A stretch of DNA of 64,000 bases, taken from the NCBI GenBank assembly GCA_020635655.1, contig JACJZI010000010.1:62001-126000 (forward strand). Reading direction: 5' to 3'. Numbering within the stretch: position 1 is the stretch's first letter; each line of letters begins with the position of its first letter. The notes beneath the pieces were generated by a model. The model was not told the DNA's origin, did not search any database, and saw only the letters and a program-made list of their open reading frames with translations. Position numbers and translations under genes: made by a program. Below are positions 26,187-35,260 of the stretch, one piece after another. Source of the stretch: Flavobacteriales bacterium. GTDB taxonomy: Bacteria > Bacteroidota > Bacteroidia > Flavobacteriales_F > PHOS-HE28.

Positions 26187-27170
26187 TTATCGGTCGTCGG
26201 CGCCGGACGCTTCATCGAAATCCGCTGCGGGCAGCAACAGCTGGTAGGTGTGCCCCTGGGGGTTGCTCAGCTTCGTATCCCGAAGCCAGGGGTTGAGCAA
26301 TTTCAAGGTCTTGTAATCGGTGCCCTGGCGGATGGCCAGATCGGCCAGGTCGTCGACCCGGCCGTCGATCACCATTTCACGCACCCGGTAGGGACGGTAG
26401 AGGTCCTTGTCACGGATATGGAAACCGTACCGTTCCGGGTCGCTCGTGATCTCCTTCAATGCCAGCAGGCGGAACACATAGCGGCTGGTCTCCTCGGGAA
26501 GCAGCAACTGATAGTAGTCCTCCTGTTTCTGTCGTGCGATCTGCTTGTCCACGCCGGCAGGTCCCAGGTTATATGCTGCCACGGCCAGTGCCCAGCTGCC
26601 GAAATGCGCGTATTGGTCCTTCAGATAGCGGCACGCGGCCTCGGTGCTCTTCACCACGTTGTAGCGTTCGTCCACCTCCCCGTTCACCTCCAGGCCCCAG
26701 TGCTCGGCGGTCTCCTTCATGAACTGCCAATACCCGGTGGCACCGGCAGGCGACACGACGTTGGTCAGGCCGCTCTCCACCAGGGGGATGTACTTCAGGT
26801 CGTCCGGCAGGCCTTCGCGCCGCAACACTTCGGAGATCACAGGGAACCAGCGCGCCGACCTTTTGTACGCCAGGATGGAATTGCTCTGCCAATAGGTGTT
26901 CACCAGCAGCTCCCTGTCGAGGCGTTCACGCACGTCGAGCTTGTCCATGGGTACGGTCTCTCCGCAGAGCGAGACCTGGTTCGGCAGGGTCAGGCTGAAG
27001 ATCTTGTAGTTGGCGTTGAAATCGCGCTGATGGTCCAGGTCGGTCTCCTCGTCGGACACCGAATAGGTGAACAACCGCAGGGCCACGGTCATGAAGGCGA
27101 GGAAGAGCAGCGCACCCAGGGTGCGGCCCGGCCCGGCGAGGGTCCGGATGGGGTTCTGGTCGTTACGCAT
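26187..27170 (-). CDS. Membrane-anchored lytic transglycosylase (SLT domain)
   Basis: 327 residues with an N-terminal transmembrane anchor (LGALLFLAFMTVALRLFTYSV). The SLT-type catalytic domain spans about residues 105-240, with the catalytic glutamate near residue 132 in YIPLVESGLTNVVSPAGATG, followed by GYWQFM and AVAAYNLGPAGVDK. The C-terminal segment (DDLADLAIRQGTDYKTLKLL) is LysM-like. MltD-like enzymes cleave peptidoglycan glycan strands. It overlaps the upstream wecA/tagO-type gene by 8 nt and lies inside the exopolysaccharide operon, where local wall cleavage could help assemble the export complex; that link is inferred. Confidence 0.88.
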   Translation of the reverse strand: MRNDQNPIRTLAGPGRTLGALLFLAFMTVALRLFTYSVSDEETDLDHQRDFNANYKIFSLTLPNQVSLCGETVPMDKLDVRERLDRELLVNTYWQSNSILAYKRSARWFPVISEVLRREGLPDDLKYIPLVESGLTNVVSPAGATGYWQFMKETAEHWGLEVNGEVDERYNVVKSTEAACRYLKDQYAHFGSWALAVAAYNLGPAGVDKQIARQKQEDYYQLLLPEETSRYVFRLLALKEITSDPERYGFHIRDKDLYRPYRVREMVIDGRVDDLADLAIRQGTDYKTLKLLNPWLRDTKLSNPQGHTYQLLLPAADFDEASGADDR

Positions 27171-28248
27171 CGTTCTTCGATCGTCCTTTCCGGTGGGTCA
27201 TCCCAAAGAGGATGCCGAACAGCAGCAGCGCGTACAGAACGAAGAGGGCGGTGTAAAGGTTATTCCACGCGGGAATGAAACGCAGTTGCACAAAGTTAAG
27301 GAACACCGATACGGCCCCGAGCGCGGCGAAGGTCAGGGCGACCTGCCCGTCGCTCAGTCCCGCATAGCTGAGGTGGTGCGTGGTGTGATCGCGCCCGCCG
27401 ACGAACGGGGAGCCCCCCTTCATGATCCGGTTGATGGTGACCGTGGTCGTGTCGACAATGGGCAGGATGAACATGATCAGGGCGCTCACGGCCTGGCGCC
27501 ATGGCTCATGCGCCCCGGAGGCCGCCTGGCCGTTCCAGAAATAGACGATGCCCACGTAGGCCAGATACACGCCCAGGAACTGGCTGCCGGTATCGCCCAT
27601 GAACATGCGCGAGGGGTTCCAGTTGTAGAACAGGAAGCCGCACAGGGCGGCGATCGTGCCGACCAGCAGGACCACCTGGATGCTCTCCATGGCCCCGTTC
27701 ACCAGATGCACTGTCAGCGCGCCCACGAGGATCATGATCGACACCACGGTGCTGATCGCATCCATGTTGTCGAGCATGTTGATCGCGTTCATGATGCCCA
27801 CGACCCACACCACGGTGATCAGCTGGTCCACCCAGAGCGTGTCGAAGATGCGGATGTAGGTGCCGGAGAGGATGAGGACCAGGGCGCAGACGATCTGCGC
27901 GAACAACTTGAGCAGAGGGCGCGTGTTGTAGGCATCGTCCGCCAGACCCACCAGGAATCCGACGCATGTGGCGGCGATCAGACCGAACAGCTCGGGTTGC
28001 CAGGCGGCGCTGTTCTTCGGAAAGAACGCGCCGTTCACCGCGAAGGCGCCCAGGAACACGATGAAGAAGGCGATCCCACCGAAGGCGGGTTTGTGCGAGG
28101 CGCTCCAGCGGATCAACGCGGCATCGGGCTCGCGGGACCCGAGCGTGCGCGAGAACCGCATGAACAGGGAGTTGATCAACAAGGAGAACATCACCGCTGC
28201 GAAGAACAGGCCGGAATAGATCAGGAAGAGCTGGGTGCCGCTGTACAT
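27163..28248 (-). CDS. UDP-sugar:undecaprenyl-phosphate sugar-1-phosphate transferase (MraY/WecA/TagO family)
   Basis: 361 residues from ATG 28248; an upstream in-frame extension would overlap rfbC. It is a polytopic membrane protein of about ten helices. Family motifs are DDAYNTRPLLKLFAQ (Mg-binding DD), NMLDNMDAIST (NxxDxxD) and FMGDTGSQFLG. The cytoplasmic His motif RDHTTHHLSYAGLSD is typical of WecA/TagO rather than MraY. It starts glycan assembly by loading GlcNAc-1-P or a related sugar onto undecaprenyl phosphate. It lies 10 nt from rfbC in the exopolysaccharide cluster, so it is the probable initiating transferase. Confidence 0.9.
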   Translation of the reverse strand: MYSGTQLFLIYSGLFFAAVMFSLLINSLFMRFSRTLGSREPDAALIRWSASHKPAFGGIAFFIVFLGAFAVNGAFFPKNSAAWQPELFGLIAATCVGFLVGLADDAYNTRPLLKLFAQIVCALVLILSGTYIRIFDTLWVDQLITVVWVVGIMNAINMLDNMDAISTVVSIMILVGALTVHLVNGAMESIQVVLLVGTIAALCGFLFYNWNPSRMFMGDTGSQFLGVYLAYVGIVYFWNGQAASGAHEPWRQAVSALIMFILPIVDTTTVTINRIMKGGSPFVGGRDHTTHHLSYAGLSDGQVALTFAALGAVSVFLNFVQLRFIPAWNNLYTALFVLYALLLFGILFGMTHRKGRSKNDA

Positions 28249-28258
28249 GGGGCCGGGA

Positions 28259-28810
28259 TCAGGGCGTTCGGCCGAACAGTTCGGCAAAGGTCGCTCCGGC
28301 CTGGTCCTTCTCGCTCACGATGGGCCGGTCGATCCCCCAGTCGATCCCCAGCGCAGGGTCGTTCCAGCGCAGGGTGCGTTCCGCCGCGGGGTGGTAGTAC
28401 TTCGAGCATTTGTATTGGAAGACGGAACCGGGTTCACGTGCCAGGAAACCGTGGGCAAAACCAGCCGGAACAAAAAGAAGAGCGTGATCCGCTTCGGAAA
28501 GTTCTACGCACAGGTGGGCGCCGAAACGGGAACTTTCCGGCCGGATATCCACGCAAACGTCCATGACCGCCCCATGGACCACCCGGACCAGTTTGGCCTG
28601 GGCATGAGGTTCCACTTGGAAGTGAAGGCCGCGAAGGACGTTCTTGTGGGAGAGCGACGTGTTGTCCTGCACGAATCGCATCGCCACGCCGGTCGCTTCC
28701 GAGAACGCCTTTTCGTTGAAGGATTCCAGGAAATGACCGCGATCGTCCGCGAAGACCCGTGGTCGGATAAGCATTGGACCATCGAGCGTCAAATGTTCCA
28801 CTTCCAGCAT
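28259..28810 (-). CDS. rfbC: dTDP-4-dehydrorhamnose 3,5-epimerase
   Basis: 183 residues, standard length. The RmlC cupin motifs are intact: RPRVFADDRGHFLESFNEKA, catalytic His63 in LRGLHFQ, ADHALLFVPAGFAHGFLA, and YKCSKYYHPAAERTLRWNDP. It makes dTDP-L-rhamnose precursors with RmlA, RmlB and RmlD, none of which is encoded in this window. Its ATG overlaps the stop of the tyrosine-kinase gene as TGATG, so translation is probably coupled. Its presence suggests rhamnose or a related 6-deoxyhexose in the exported polysaccharide. Confidence 0.95.
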   Translation of the reverse strand: MLEVEHLTLDGPMLIRPRVFADDRGHFLESFNEKAFSEATGVAMRFVQDNTSLSHKNVLRGLHFQVEPHAQAKLVRVVHGAVMDVCVDIRPESSRFGAHLCVELSEADHALLFVPAGFAHGFLAREPGSVFQYKCSKYYHPAAERTLRWNDPALGIDWGIDRPIVSEKDQAGATFAELFGRTP

Positions 28811-31275
28811 CAGCCACCCATCAGTTTCGACCAGAACCCCTTGCGTTTGCCGGAGCGCTCGGTCCGTTCCTCATAGTAGCCATAGCCCTGGCCATAGCCC
28901 TGGCCATAGCCATAGCCGTAGCCGTAGCCATAGCCATAGTTGTAGCCGTACTTGTTCCGGTCGATGTCCACGCCGTTGAGGATCGTGGTGAGCCGCGTGA
29001 TGCGGTTCTCATTGATCAGGCGATCGACGTTCTGGATGAACTGCCGCTTGCTGTAGTCGGACCGGAAGATGTAGATGGGGAAATCAGCGCGCTGGATCAT
29101 GGCGATCCCATCGGTGACGAGCCCGACCGGCGGGTTGTCGATCAGGATCACATCGTAGCGGCGCCGCAGTTCCTCCAAGATCGCGCTCATGCGTTCACTG
29201 ATCACCAGCTCCGAGGGGTTCGGGGGGATCGGTCCGGCGGTGATGAAATCGAGGTTCTCCAGGTTGCTGTGCTGGATGCATGCGTCCAGCTCGTCCCGGT
29301 CGATCAGCAGGGTGCTCATGCCCCGGATGTTCTCCACGCCGAACCCCAGGTGGATCTTGGGTTTGCGCATGTCCAGGTCGACCACGATCACCCGCTTGCC
29401 GCTGAAGGAGATGATGCCGGCCAGATTGATCGCCACGAAGGTCTTGCCCTCCCCGCTGATGGTGCTGGTGATCGCGATCATCTTCGGTCCGGGCGTGTTG
29501 TCCACGAATTGCAGGTTCGTCCGGACCGATCGGAACGATTCGGCGATCAGCGACTTGGGGTTCTTGTCCACCAGCAACTGGCTGATGGGGATCTCCTTCT
29601 TGTATTTGGGGATCATGCCCAGGATGCCGATGGACGCGTTCGAATGCTTGGCGATGTCGTTCAGCGAGGTGATGTTGTCATGCAGGATGTATCGGATGAG
29701 CACGATCAGGAAGCTGATGACCAGGCCGGTGAGGAAATAGCTGAACAGGACCAGGTTGCGGTCCGGTGCGATCGGCAGTGCGGGAAGGGTGGCCTTCTCC
29801 AAGATCCTGTTCTCGGGCACGAAACCCGCCCGGCTGATCTGGTATTCGATCTCCTTCTCCAGCAGTTGCGTGTAGTACTTCTCGTTGATGTGGAAGAGCC
29901 GCTCGATCCGCGCATACTGCAGCTCCTTCTCCGGGAAGGTGGCGTATTTCGAATCCAGGTCGTTCAGCACGCCCTGGTACTCGTCCATTTGTTGTTCGAC
30001 ACGGTCGCGGATGTTGTTGATGCTCTCCCGGATCAGCCGCTGTTGCACGTGGATGCGCCGGTCCACGCCCTGCACGGCCTCGTTGGCCTCGGTCACCTCG
30101 AAGCGTAATTCCTCGCGCTCCTGCACCAGGTCGTGCAGGCCCTTGATCAGGTCGGACAGGGACCGCTCGTAGGGTGTTCCGGCCAGCAGGGGGATCAGGT
30201 CATAGGCATTGTTCCTGTCGGTCGTGTCCAGCGCGGCATGTTCGATCTCCTGCAGCAGGCCGAGCTGGATCTGCAGGTCCAGCACCTTGTTCTCGAAATC
30301 CTCGCTGCGCTCCAGGTATATCGGCGTCAGCTGCTCCATGTCGGCCACCTTGTTCTCGATCTTGAAGGCCTGCATCCGTCCTTCGGATTCACGAAGCTTG
30401 TCGAACACCGTGTCCTTCTGGGTCTCGATGAAGCGAAGCACGCTCTTGGCGCTTTCGCTCTTGCGCTCCACGTCGTAGTCGATGAAGGTGTTCGCCATGG
30501 CCCGCACCAGGTCCCGTGCCAGCGCGGGATTGTTGTCCTTGCACTTGATCTCGACGGTCTTCGCGTTGTTGTCAGCGATCGCCACGCTCAGTTGCTTGGA
30601 GTAGGTGTTCACCAATGACTGGGGATCATTGATGCGAAAGAACAGCTCTGTGCTCGAAGGATCCTCCACTGCCGCCAGGGGACCTTGCAGCACGATCCGG
30701 CAGGTGAAGTGGGGGGTCCGCAACTGGTCATCCAGGTCGTAGGTCCCTGAATAGGTATCCTCGCCAAGGGCGTAGTGAAGGACGGCCTTTTTGTTCGCCG
30801 TGATATCGATGAAGATCGGCACGTCCAGGATCCGGTCGTTCAGCACGGTGATGTCCAACACCCGGAAGAACGAGCTCGTGTAGAGCTCCTTGGTCAGGAT
30901 CTGTCCCTTGTTGTAGTAGCTCACCTGCAAGGGCAGCTTCTTCAGGGCCATTTCCAGGAAGAACTTGGAGCGGAGCAGTTCCACGTCCGCTCCCAGGTTG
31001 TTGTCCTCCATGAATTCGTTGACCTGGAGCACCTTCTGCGCCGTGTTGGTATCGCCGATCTGCAGGATCGTGCGCGATTCGAAGGTGGGGGCCGTGTAGC
31101 GCAGATAGATGTAGGCCGCGGCCAGTGAGAGACTGATGGTCAGCAGGATCCACAGGAGCGAGCGCCGCAGGATGTGGAGGAACAGGCCGAGCTCGAACTC
31201 ATTGCTGAAGTTCGTGATGCGCTCCCGATAGCTTTCGAAATTGAGGTTGCGCTGGCTGATGTCCTCGCTCAGCAT
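28810..31275 (-). CDS. Wzc-like polysaccharide co-polymerase with tyrosine autokinase domain
   Basis: 821 residues. A Wzz domain with two transmembrane helices (near 34-58, LLWILLTISLSLAAAYIYL, and about 500-525, LVLFSYFLTGLVISFLIVL) flanks a long periplasmic coiled coil. The cytoplasmic BY-kinase has Walker A STISGEGKTFVAINLAG, Walker A' VIVVDLDMRKPK and Walker B DVILIDNPPVGLVTD. The C-terminus is a Tyr-Gly cluster that would be the autophosphorylation site. In E. coli and related systems such kinases control chain length and export with Wza. It lies 8 nt after the Wza-like gene and overlaps rfbC, in line with a Wzx/Wzy-type pathway. Confidence 0.95.
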   Translation of the reverse strand: MLSEDISQRNLNFESYRERITNFSNEFELGLFLHILRRSLLWILLTISLSLAAAYIYLRYTAPTFESRTILQIGDTNTAQKVLQVNEFMEDNNLGADVELLRSKFFLEMALKKLPLQVSYYNKGQILTKELYTSSFFRVLDITVLNDRILDVPIFIDITANKKAVLHYALGEDTYSGTYDLDDQLRTPHFTCRIVLQGPLAAVEDPSSTELFFRINDPQSLVNTYSKQLSVAIADNNAKTVEIKCKDNNPALARDLVRAMANTFIDYDVERKSESAKSVLRFIETQKDTVFDKLRESEGRMQAFKIENKVADMEQLTPIYLERSEDFENKVLDLQIQLGLLQEIEHAALDTTDRNNAYDLIPLLAGTPYERSLSDLIKGLHDLVQEREELRFEVTEANEAVQGVDRRIHVQQRLIRESINNIRDRVEQQMDEYQGVLNDLDSKYATFPEKELQYARIERLFHINEKYYTQLLEKEIEYQISRAGFVPENRILEKATLPALPIAPDRNLVLFSYFLTGLVISFLIVLIRYILHDNITSLNDIAKHSNASIGILGMIPKYKKEIPISQLLVDKNPKSLIAESFRSVRTNLQFVDNTPGPKMIAITSTISGEGKTFVAINLAGIISFSGKRVIVVDLDMRKPKIHLGFGVENIRGMSTLLIDRDELDACIQHSNLENLDFITAGPIPPNPSELVISERMSAILEELRRRYDVILIDNPPVGLVTDGIAMIQRADFPIYIFRSDYSKRQFIQNVDRLINENRITRLTTILNGVDIDRNKYGYNYGYGYGYGYGYGQGYGQGYGYYEERTERSGKRKGFWSKLMGG
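28873..28948 (-). repeat. Short tandem coding repeat for the Tyr-Gly kinase tail
   Basis: About a dozen 6-nt units (plus-strand ATAGCC or GTAGCC, some CTGGCC) encode alternating Gly-Tyr or Gly-Gln residues at the C-terminus of the BY-kinase. Copy-number slippage here would change the number of phosphorylatable tyrosines without shifting frame. Confidence 0.85.
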
Positions 31276-31283
31276 GGCAGCGC

Positions 31284-32057
31284 CTATTGGAATCCACGGA
31301 CAATGCCCAGCACCAGCACGGCGCTCGTGAGCAGGGTGATGATCGGGTTCAGATCGTAGAGCAGTTCACGCGCGAGTTCGGGGTTGGGCTCCACATACAC
31401 GATATCGTCGCCCTGCATCACCATGTCCGCGTACTTCAGACCGTCGATGTCGGACATGTCGAACTCATAGACATCCCGGGTGCCGTCCTTCATCTTGCGG
31501 AAGATCTTGACATGGGCGGCATGGCCCCGCTTGGAGACTCCCCCCGCCATGGCGATCGCCTCCATGAGCGTGGTGTTGTTGTTCTCCAGCGGGATCACCT
31601 TGGCATCGCCGCCACCACCGGGGAAGACGATCACCCGCCGGTTGATCACCTGCAATTGGACGTACGGTCGGTTGTAATACTGCACGTAGGCCTCCTCCAG
31701 GAACATCTCGGCCTCGCGCACGGTCATGCCTGCCACCGGCACATACCCCAGCAAGGGCAGTTTCACCATGCCGTCGAACTGCACCAGGTAGTTGTACGTG
31801 ACCCGGCTCAGGTTCCTGGCGGCGTCCTGGCTGGTGCCCGAGGTCATGTCGATCATCTTGAACCCGTCGTTGGAGAAGAGACGGAACTGCAGGTAGTCGT
31901 TCGGTTGGATCTTGAACTGGGGGTCGATGGAGTCCGGCGGCGTATCGAACTGGTAGTCCAGGGGTGTCTTGAACATGATGTCCCGGTTGATCGTGCAACC
32001 GGAGAGCACCCCGATCGCCAATACCAGCAGGGGCCACAGCCTGACCAATTTCCGCAT
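31284..32057 (-). CDS. Wza-like polysaccharide export lipoprotein
   Basis: 257 residues from ATG 32057, chosen to start at the lipoprotein signal (RKLVRLWPLLVLAIGVLSGC), whose LSGC lipobox puts the lipidated cysteine near residue 21. A Poly_export domain (DYLQFRLFSNDGFKMID ... VQFDGMVKLPLLGYVPVAGM) and an SLBB-like region (VIVFPGGGGDAKVIPLENNN) follow, and the end is hydrophobic (ITLLTSAVLVLGIVRGF), the membrane-spanning tail seen in Bacteroidota members. It should form the outer-membrane exit for the polysaccharide, working with the kinase encoded 8 nt downstream. Confidence 0.93.
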   Translation of the reverse strand: MRKLVRLWPLLVLAIGVLSGCTINRDIMFKTPLDYQFDTPPDSIDPQFKIQPNDYLQFRLFSNDGFKMIDMTSGTSQDAARNLSRVTYNYLVQFDGMVKLPLLGYVPVAGMTVREAEMFLEEAYVQYYNRPYVQLQVINRRVIVFPGGGGDAKVIPLENNNTTLMEAIAMAGGVSKRGHAAHVKIFRKMKDGTRDVYEFDMSDIDGLKYADMVMQGDDIVYVEPNPELARELLYDLNPIITLLTSAVLVLGIVRGFQ

Positions 32058-32086
32058 CGCGCAAAAGTACATGTTCGGCCCTTCGG

Positions 32087-33313
32087 TCAGCCGAGCAGTT
32101 CGCCGTATAGACGGGCCATGTCGTCGACCAGGCGGGTGTAGTGGTACTTGTTGCGCACGTGCGCCCAGCCGCCACCACCCATGCGCTGGCGCAGATCGGC
32201 ATCATCCACCAGCCGCAGCAGGTGTTCGGCCATCCGGTCCACATCGTCGGTGCCGCTCAGCAAGGCGGTCGATCCGGGCACCACCACGTTCTCGATGCCG
32301 CCCACGTTGGTCGATACGATGGGCCTGTCCGCGGCCTGGGCCTCGATCAGGCTCACCGGCGTGCCCTCGTTCAGGCTGGTCAGCATCACCACGTCCAGAC
32401 CGGCCATCACGATGTCCACCTCACGGATCCAACTGGTGAACGTCAGCGTAGCCGGCGCCACCATGGGCTTGCCGTTCACACCGTGGCCGAACCCGTGGCC
32501 ATTGAACACCGGCCCCGATACCTGGGCCATCCCCAGCTCGCGGGCGCGCTGCTCCAGCCGGTCGCGTTCCTCGCCATCGCCGATGATGAAGCCCCGCACC
32601 CGCCGGTCGGTGCGCCGCTCCACGGCCCGGAGCACCTCCAGGAACAGATCATGGTTCTTGATCGGTACCAGCCGTCCGATGATGCCCACCGCGATCTCGT
32701 CCGGTCCGATGCCGTACACACGACGGAAAAGCGCCCGCTTGGCGACCATGTCCTCGCGGAACCGGCTGAGGTCGAAGCCCAGGGGCACCACGCGCACCTT
32801 GTCCGCCGTGGTGATGCGGTGCTCGTCCACAAGCTCCTCCTTCTGTTTTTCGCTGATCGCCACGATGCGGTCGCTCTTCCGTGCCAGGTAGCGCTCGATG
32901 TTCTTGTACAAGTTGGTGCGCAGCTGCCCGAAATAGCTGTGGAACACGTGGCCGTGGAAGGTGTGGACGATGGCCTTCACGCCCATCTCCGCCGCCGCCA
33001 TCCGGCCCACCGCGCCCGCCTTGCTGGCATGGGTGTGCACGATGTCCGGTTCGAAGTCCTTAATCAGCTGCTTGATCCGCCGGTAGGCCGAACGGTCCCG
33101 CCAGGGGGCGATGTCGCGACGCATCTCCGGCAGGATCAGCGGCTCCACGCCCAGGTCCTGCAGGATATGCCTGCTGCCCTCCTCGCTGGCGTCCCACATG
33201 CCGCCGACCAGCAGGGTCTCATACTCCGGCGGCAGATACCGGGTCAGATAGGCGGCGTTGTGCGTGGGACCGCCGAGGTTGAACCGATTGATGATGCGAA
33301 GGACCTTGATCAT
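32087..33313 (-). CDS. Glycosyltransferase family 4
   Basis: 408 residues with the GT-B fold. The N-terminal half begins IKVLRIINRFNLGGPTHNA with the GG loop, followed by DIVHTHASKAGAVGRMAA and TFHGHVFHSYF. The C-terminal half has VGIIGRLVPIKNHDLF and the E-x7-E donor motif in NEGTPVSLIEAQAADRPIV followed by STNVGG. It adds a sugar from an activated donor to the lipid-linked chain; donor and linkage cannot be told from sequence. It is the only dedicated glycosyltransferase in this cluster, and no flippase or polymerase gene lies within the unit, so others must be encoded outside the window. Confidence 0.9.
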   Translation of the reverse strand: MIKVLRIINRFNLGGPTHNAAYLTRYLPPEYETLLVGGMWDASEEGSRHILQDLGVEPLILPEMRRDIAPWRDRSAYRRIKQLIKDFEPDIVHTHASKAGAVGRMAAAEMGVKAIVHTFHGHVFHSYFGQLRTNLYKNIERYLARKSDRIVAISEKQKEELVDEHRITTADKVRVVPLGFDLSRFREDMVAKRALFRRVYGIGPDEIAVGIIGRLVPIKNHDLFLEVLRAVERRTDRRVRGFIIGDGEERDRLEQRARELGMAQVSGPVFNGHGFGHGVNGKPMVAPATLTFTSWIREVDIVMAGLDVVMLTSLNEGTPVSLIEAQAADRPIVSTNVGGIENVVVPGSTALLSGTDDVDRMAEHLLRLVDDADLRQRMGGGGWAHVRNKYHYTRLVDDMARLYGELLG

Positions 33314-33343
33314 GCTGCACTGCCGCGCGAACGCCGGCGAAAA

Positions 33344-35248
33344 TTACGCCTCTTCGGGGGCCTTCGCCGGAGCAGGTCGGCCGGCGTTCCTCCACCACGA
33401 CATGTAGACGAGCACGGCATGCAAGGTTGCCTCCGCGCCATCCGGGATCCGGGACCGGACCCTTCCGATGAGCGAACGCACCGCTTCGGGCCGCAGACCG
33501 GCCGCCTCCAGGTCCGTTGTGCGCTTTTCCAATGCGTCCATTTCACCCTGCAGGGGACCCGTGAGGATGGATCGCAACGGCACTTCGAAGCCCTGCTTGC
33601 CCCGCTCCAGGGTGACCGTCGGCAGGAGGTCGCGGAAGGCCTCGCGCACCAGGTGCTTCCCCGAGCCGCGGATGAATTTTCGCTCGGCGGGCAGGCCGAA
33701 GGCGAAGGCCACCACGCGGTGGTCCAGGAAGGGGGTGCGCACCTCCAGCGCATGGGCCATGCTGGTCAGGTCCACCTTGTGCAGCATGTCATCGGGCAGC
33801 ACCGTCAGCAGATCGGCGCGCAACAGGCCGTTCAGGTCCCGGCCGTCGCCGATGGGTGCCTGGATGCGCTGTTCACGGGCCCGGAAAGCGGTTCCGAAGG
33901 CTGGCTGGTCCAACAGGGCCGCCACCTGGTCCGTTGGCGTAAAGGCCGCCCAGTCCAGATAGCGCTGTTCGGGGGAAAGGGAGGCCGCGCGCGCGAAACG
34001 GTCCAATTGGCGGAACGTGTTCGTGAGACGGCCATTGCGCGAGCGGGGCAGGGTCCGCCACACCGGTCCCAGGGTGGCCACGGCGCGTTCCGCAACCCCG
34101 GGGTGCGCCATCCGGAGGGCCGCCTGGTGCTTGCGGTAGCCTCCGAACACCTCATCGGCGCCGTCACCGCTCAGGGCCACCGTCACGTGCTCTCGGGTGT
34201 ATCTGTTCAGCACGAACGAGGGCAGGGCCGAATGGTCCGCGAAGGGCTCATCGATGCAGGCCAGGAGCCCGACATAGTGCGCGGCCAGGTCCTCCGTGCC
34301 CAGTGTGATCGTGTGGTGCCGGGAGCCGATGTGGCGCGCCACCGCCTCGGCATAGCGTGTCTCGTCGAAGTGCTTCTCACGGTAACCGATGCTGAAGGTC
34401 TCCAGGTCCGGCTTGTGGCGGATGGCCAGGGCCGATACGATGGAGGAATCCAGTCCGCCGCTGAGAAAGGTGCCCGTGGGCACGTCCGCGATCAGGCGCA
34501 GCCGCACCGCATCGTCCATCAGTTCGCGCAGGCGGTCCTTCGGATCGCCAGCGGACCGGGCCGTCGCCACCGCATCGTCCAGATCGTACCAGCGGACCTT
34601 GTGCGCGCCCCGTGCATCCACCTGCAGTTGGTGTCCTGGCTCCAGTTTCCATACGCCCTGCAGGATGCTGAACGGTGCCGGGATGTAGTGGTAGGTGAAG
34701 TAGGTGCGCAGCGACACCGGGTCAACGGGCCCCTGGGCACCCAGGGCCTGCAACGCACGCAATTCGCTGGCGAAGAGGAACCGGCCGTCCTGTTCGCACC
34801 ACCACAGGGGCTTCACGCCGAACCGATCGCGGGCCAGGAACAGCGTGTCCTCCTGTGCGTCGTGGATCGCCAGGGCGAAGAAGCCGTTCAGGTCGTGCAG
34901 GAACGCCGGCCCCTTCACGGAGTACAGCCGCAGGGCCACCTCGGTGTCGCTGTGCGAGCGGAAGGTGTGGCCCTGGGCTTCAAGGCCCTTCCGCAGCTCC
35001 TGGAAGTTGAAGATCTCGCCGTTGATGACGATCGTGTAGCGCCGGCCCTCGTCGGTGAAGGGCTGGTGCCCGGCGGCGCTCGTGTCGATGATGCTCAGGC
35101 GCCGATGGCCCAGGACGGCGCGATCGCTCCGGTAAATGCCTTCGTCATCGGGGCCGCGGTGCGCCACGTAGCGCAGGGCCTCCTGGATCCGGTCATCGGT
35201 GGCCGGTCGGGCGGGGTCGAGCTGGTAGGATCCGGCGATGCCGCACAT
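33344..35248 (-). CDS. asnB: Asparagine synthase (glutamine-hydrolysing) family amidotransferase
   Basis: 634 residues. The N-terminal Ntn glutaminase has catalytic Cys2 (MCGIAGSYQL), then RGPDDEGIY, HRRLSIIDTSAAGHQP and NGEIFNFQELR. The synthetase domain has the PP-loop LSGGLDSSIVSALA near residue 260 and the ALSGDGADEVFGGY motif. It normally makes asparagine from aspartate, glutamine and ATP. Placement as first gene of the exopolysaccharide unit, 30 nt before the glycosyltransferase, fits the AsnB paralogues that amidate sugars or peptides in polysaccharide loci, so housekeeping asparagine synthesis is only one option. Confidence 0.92.
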   Translation of the reverse strand: MCGIAGSYQLDPARPATDDRIQEALRYVAHRGPDDEGIYRSDRAVLGHRRLSIIDTSAAGHQPFTDEGRRYTIVINGEIFNFQELRKGLEAQGHTFRSHSDTEVALRLYSVKGPAFLHDLNGFFALAIHDAQEDTLFLARDRFGVKPLWWCEQDGRFLFASELRALQALGAQGPVDPVSLRTYFTYHYIPAPFSILQGVWKLEPGHQLQVDARGAHKVRWYDLDDAVATARSAGDPKDRLRELMDDAVRLRLIADVPTGTFLSGGLDSSIVSALAIRHKPDLETFSIGYREKHFDETRYAEAVARHIGSRHHTITLGTEDLAAHYVGLLACIDEPFADHSALPSFVLNRYTREHVTVALSGDGADEVFGGYRKHQAALRMAHPGVAERAVATLGPVWRTLPRSRNGRLTNTFRQLDRFARAASLSPEQRYLDWAAFTPTDQVAALLDQPAFGTAFRAREQRIQAPIGDGRDLNGLLRADLLTVLPDDMLHKVDLTSMAHALEVRTPFLDHRVVAFAFGLPAERKFIRGSGKHLVREAFRDLLPTVTLERGKQGFEVPLRSILTGPLQGEMDALEKRTTDLEAAGLRPEAVRSLIGRVRSRIPDGAEATLHAVLVYMSWWRNAGRPAPAKAPEEA

Positions 35249-35260
35249 GCGCTGAAAGTT

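Noticed and set aside
28873..28948. Possible regulatory microsatellite
   Set aside because: The hexamers lie inside the kinase C-terminal codons and are explained by the Tyr-Gly tail, although copy-number change is noted as a finding.
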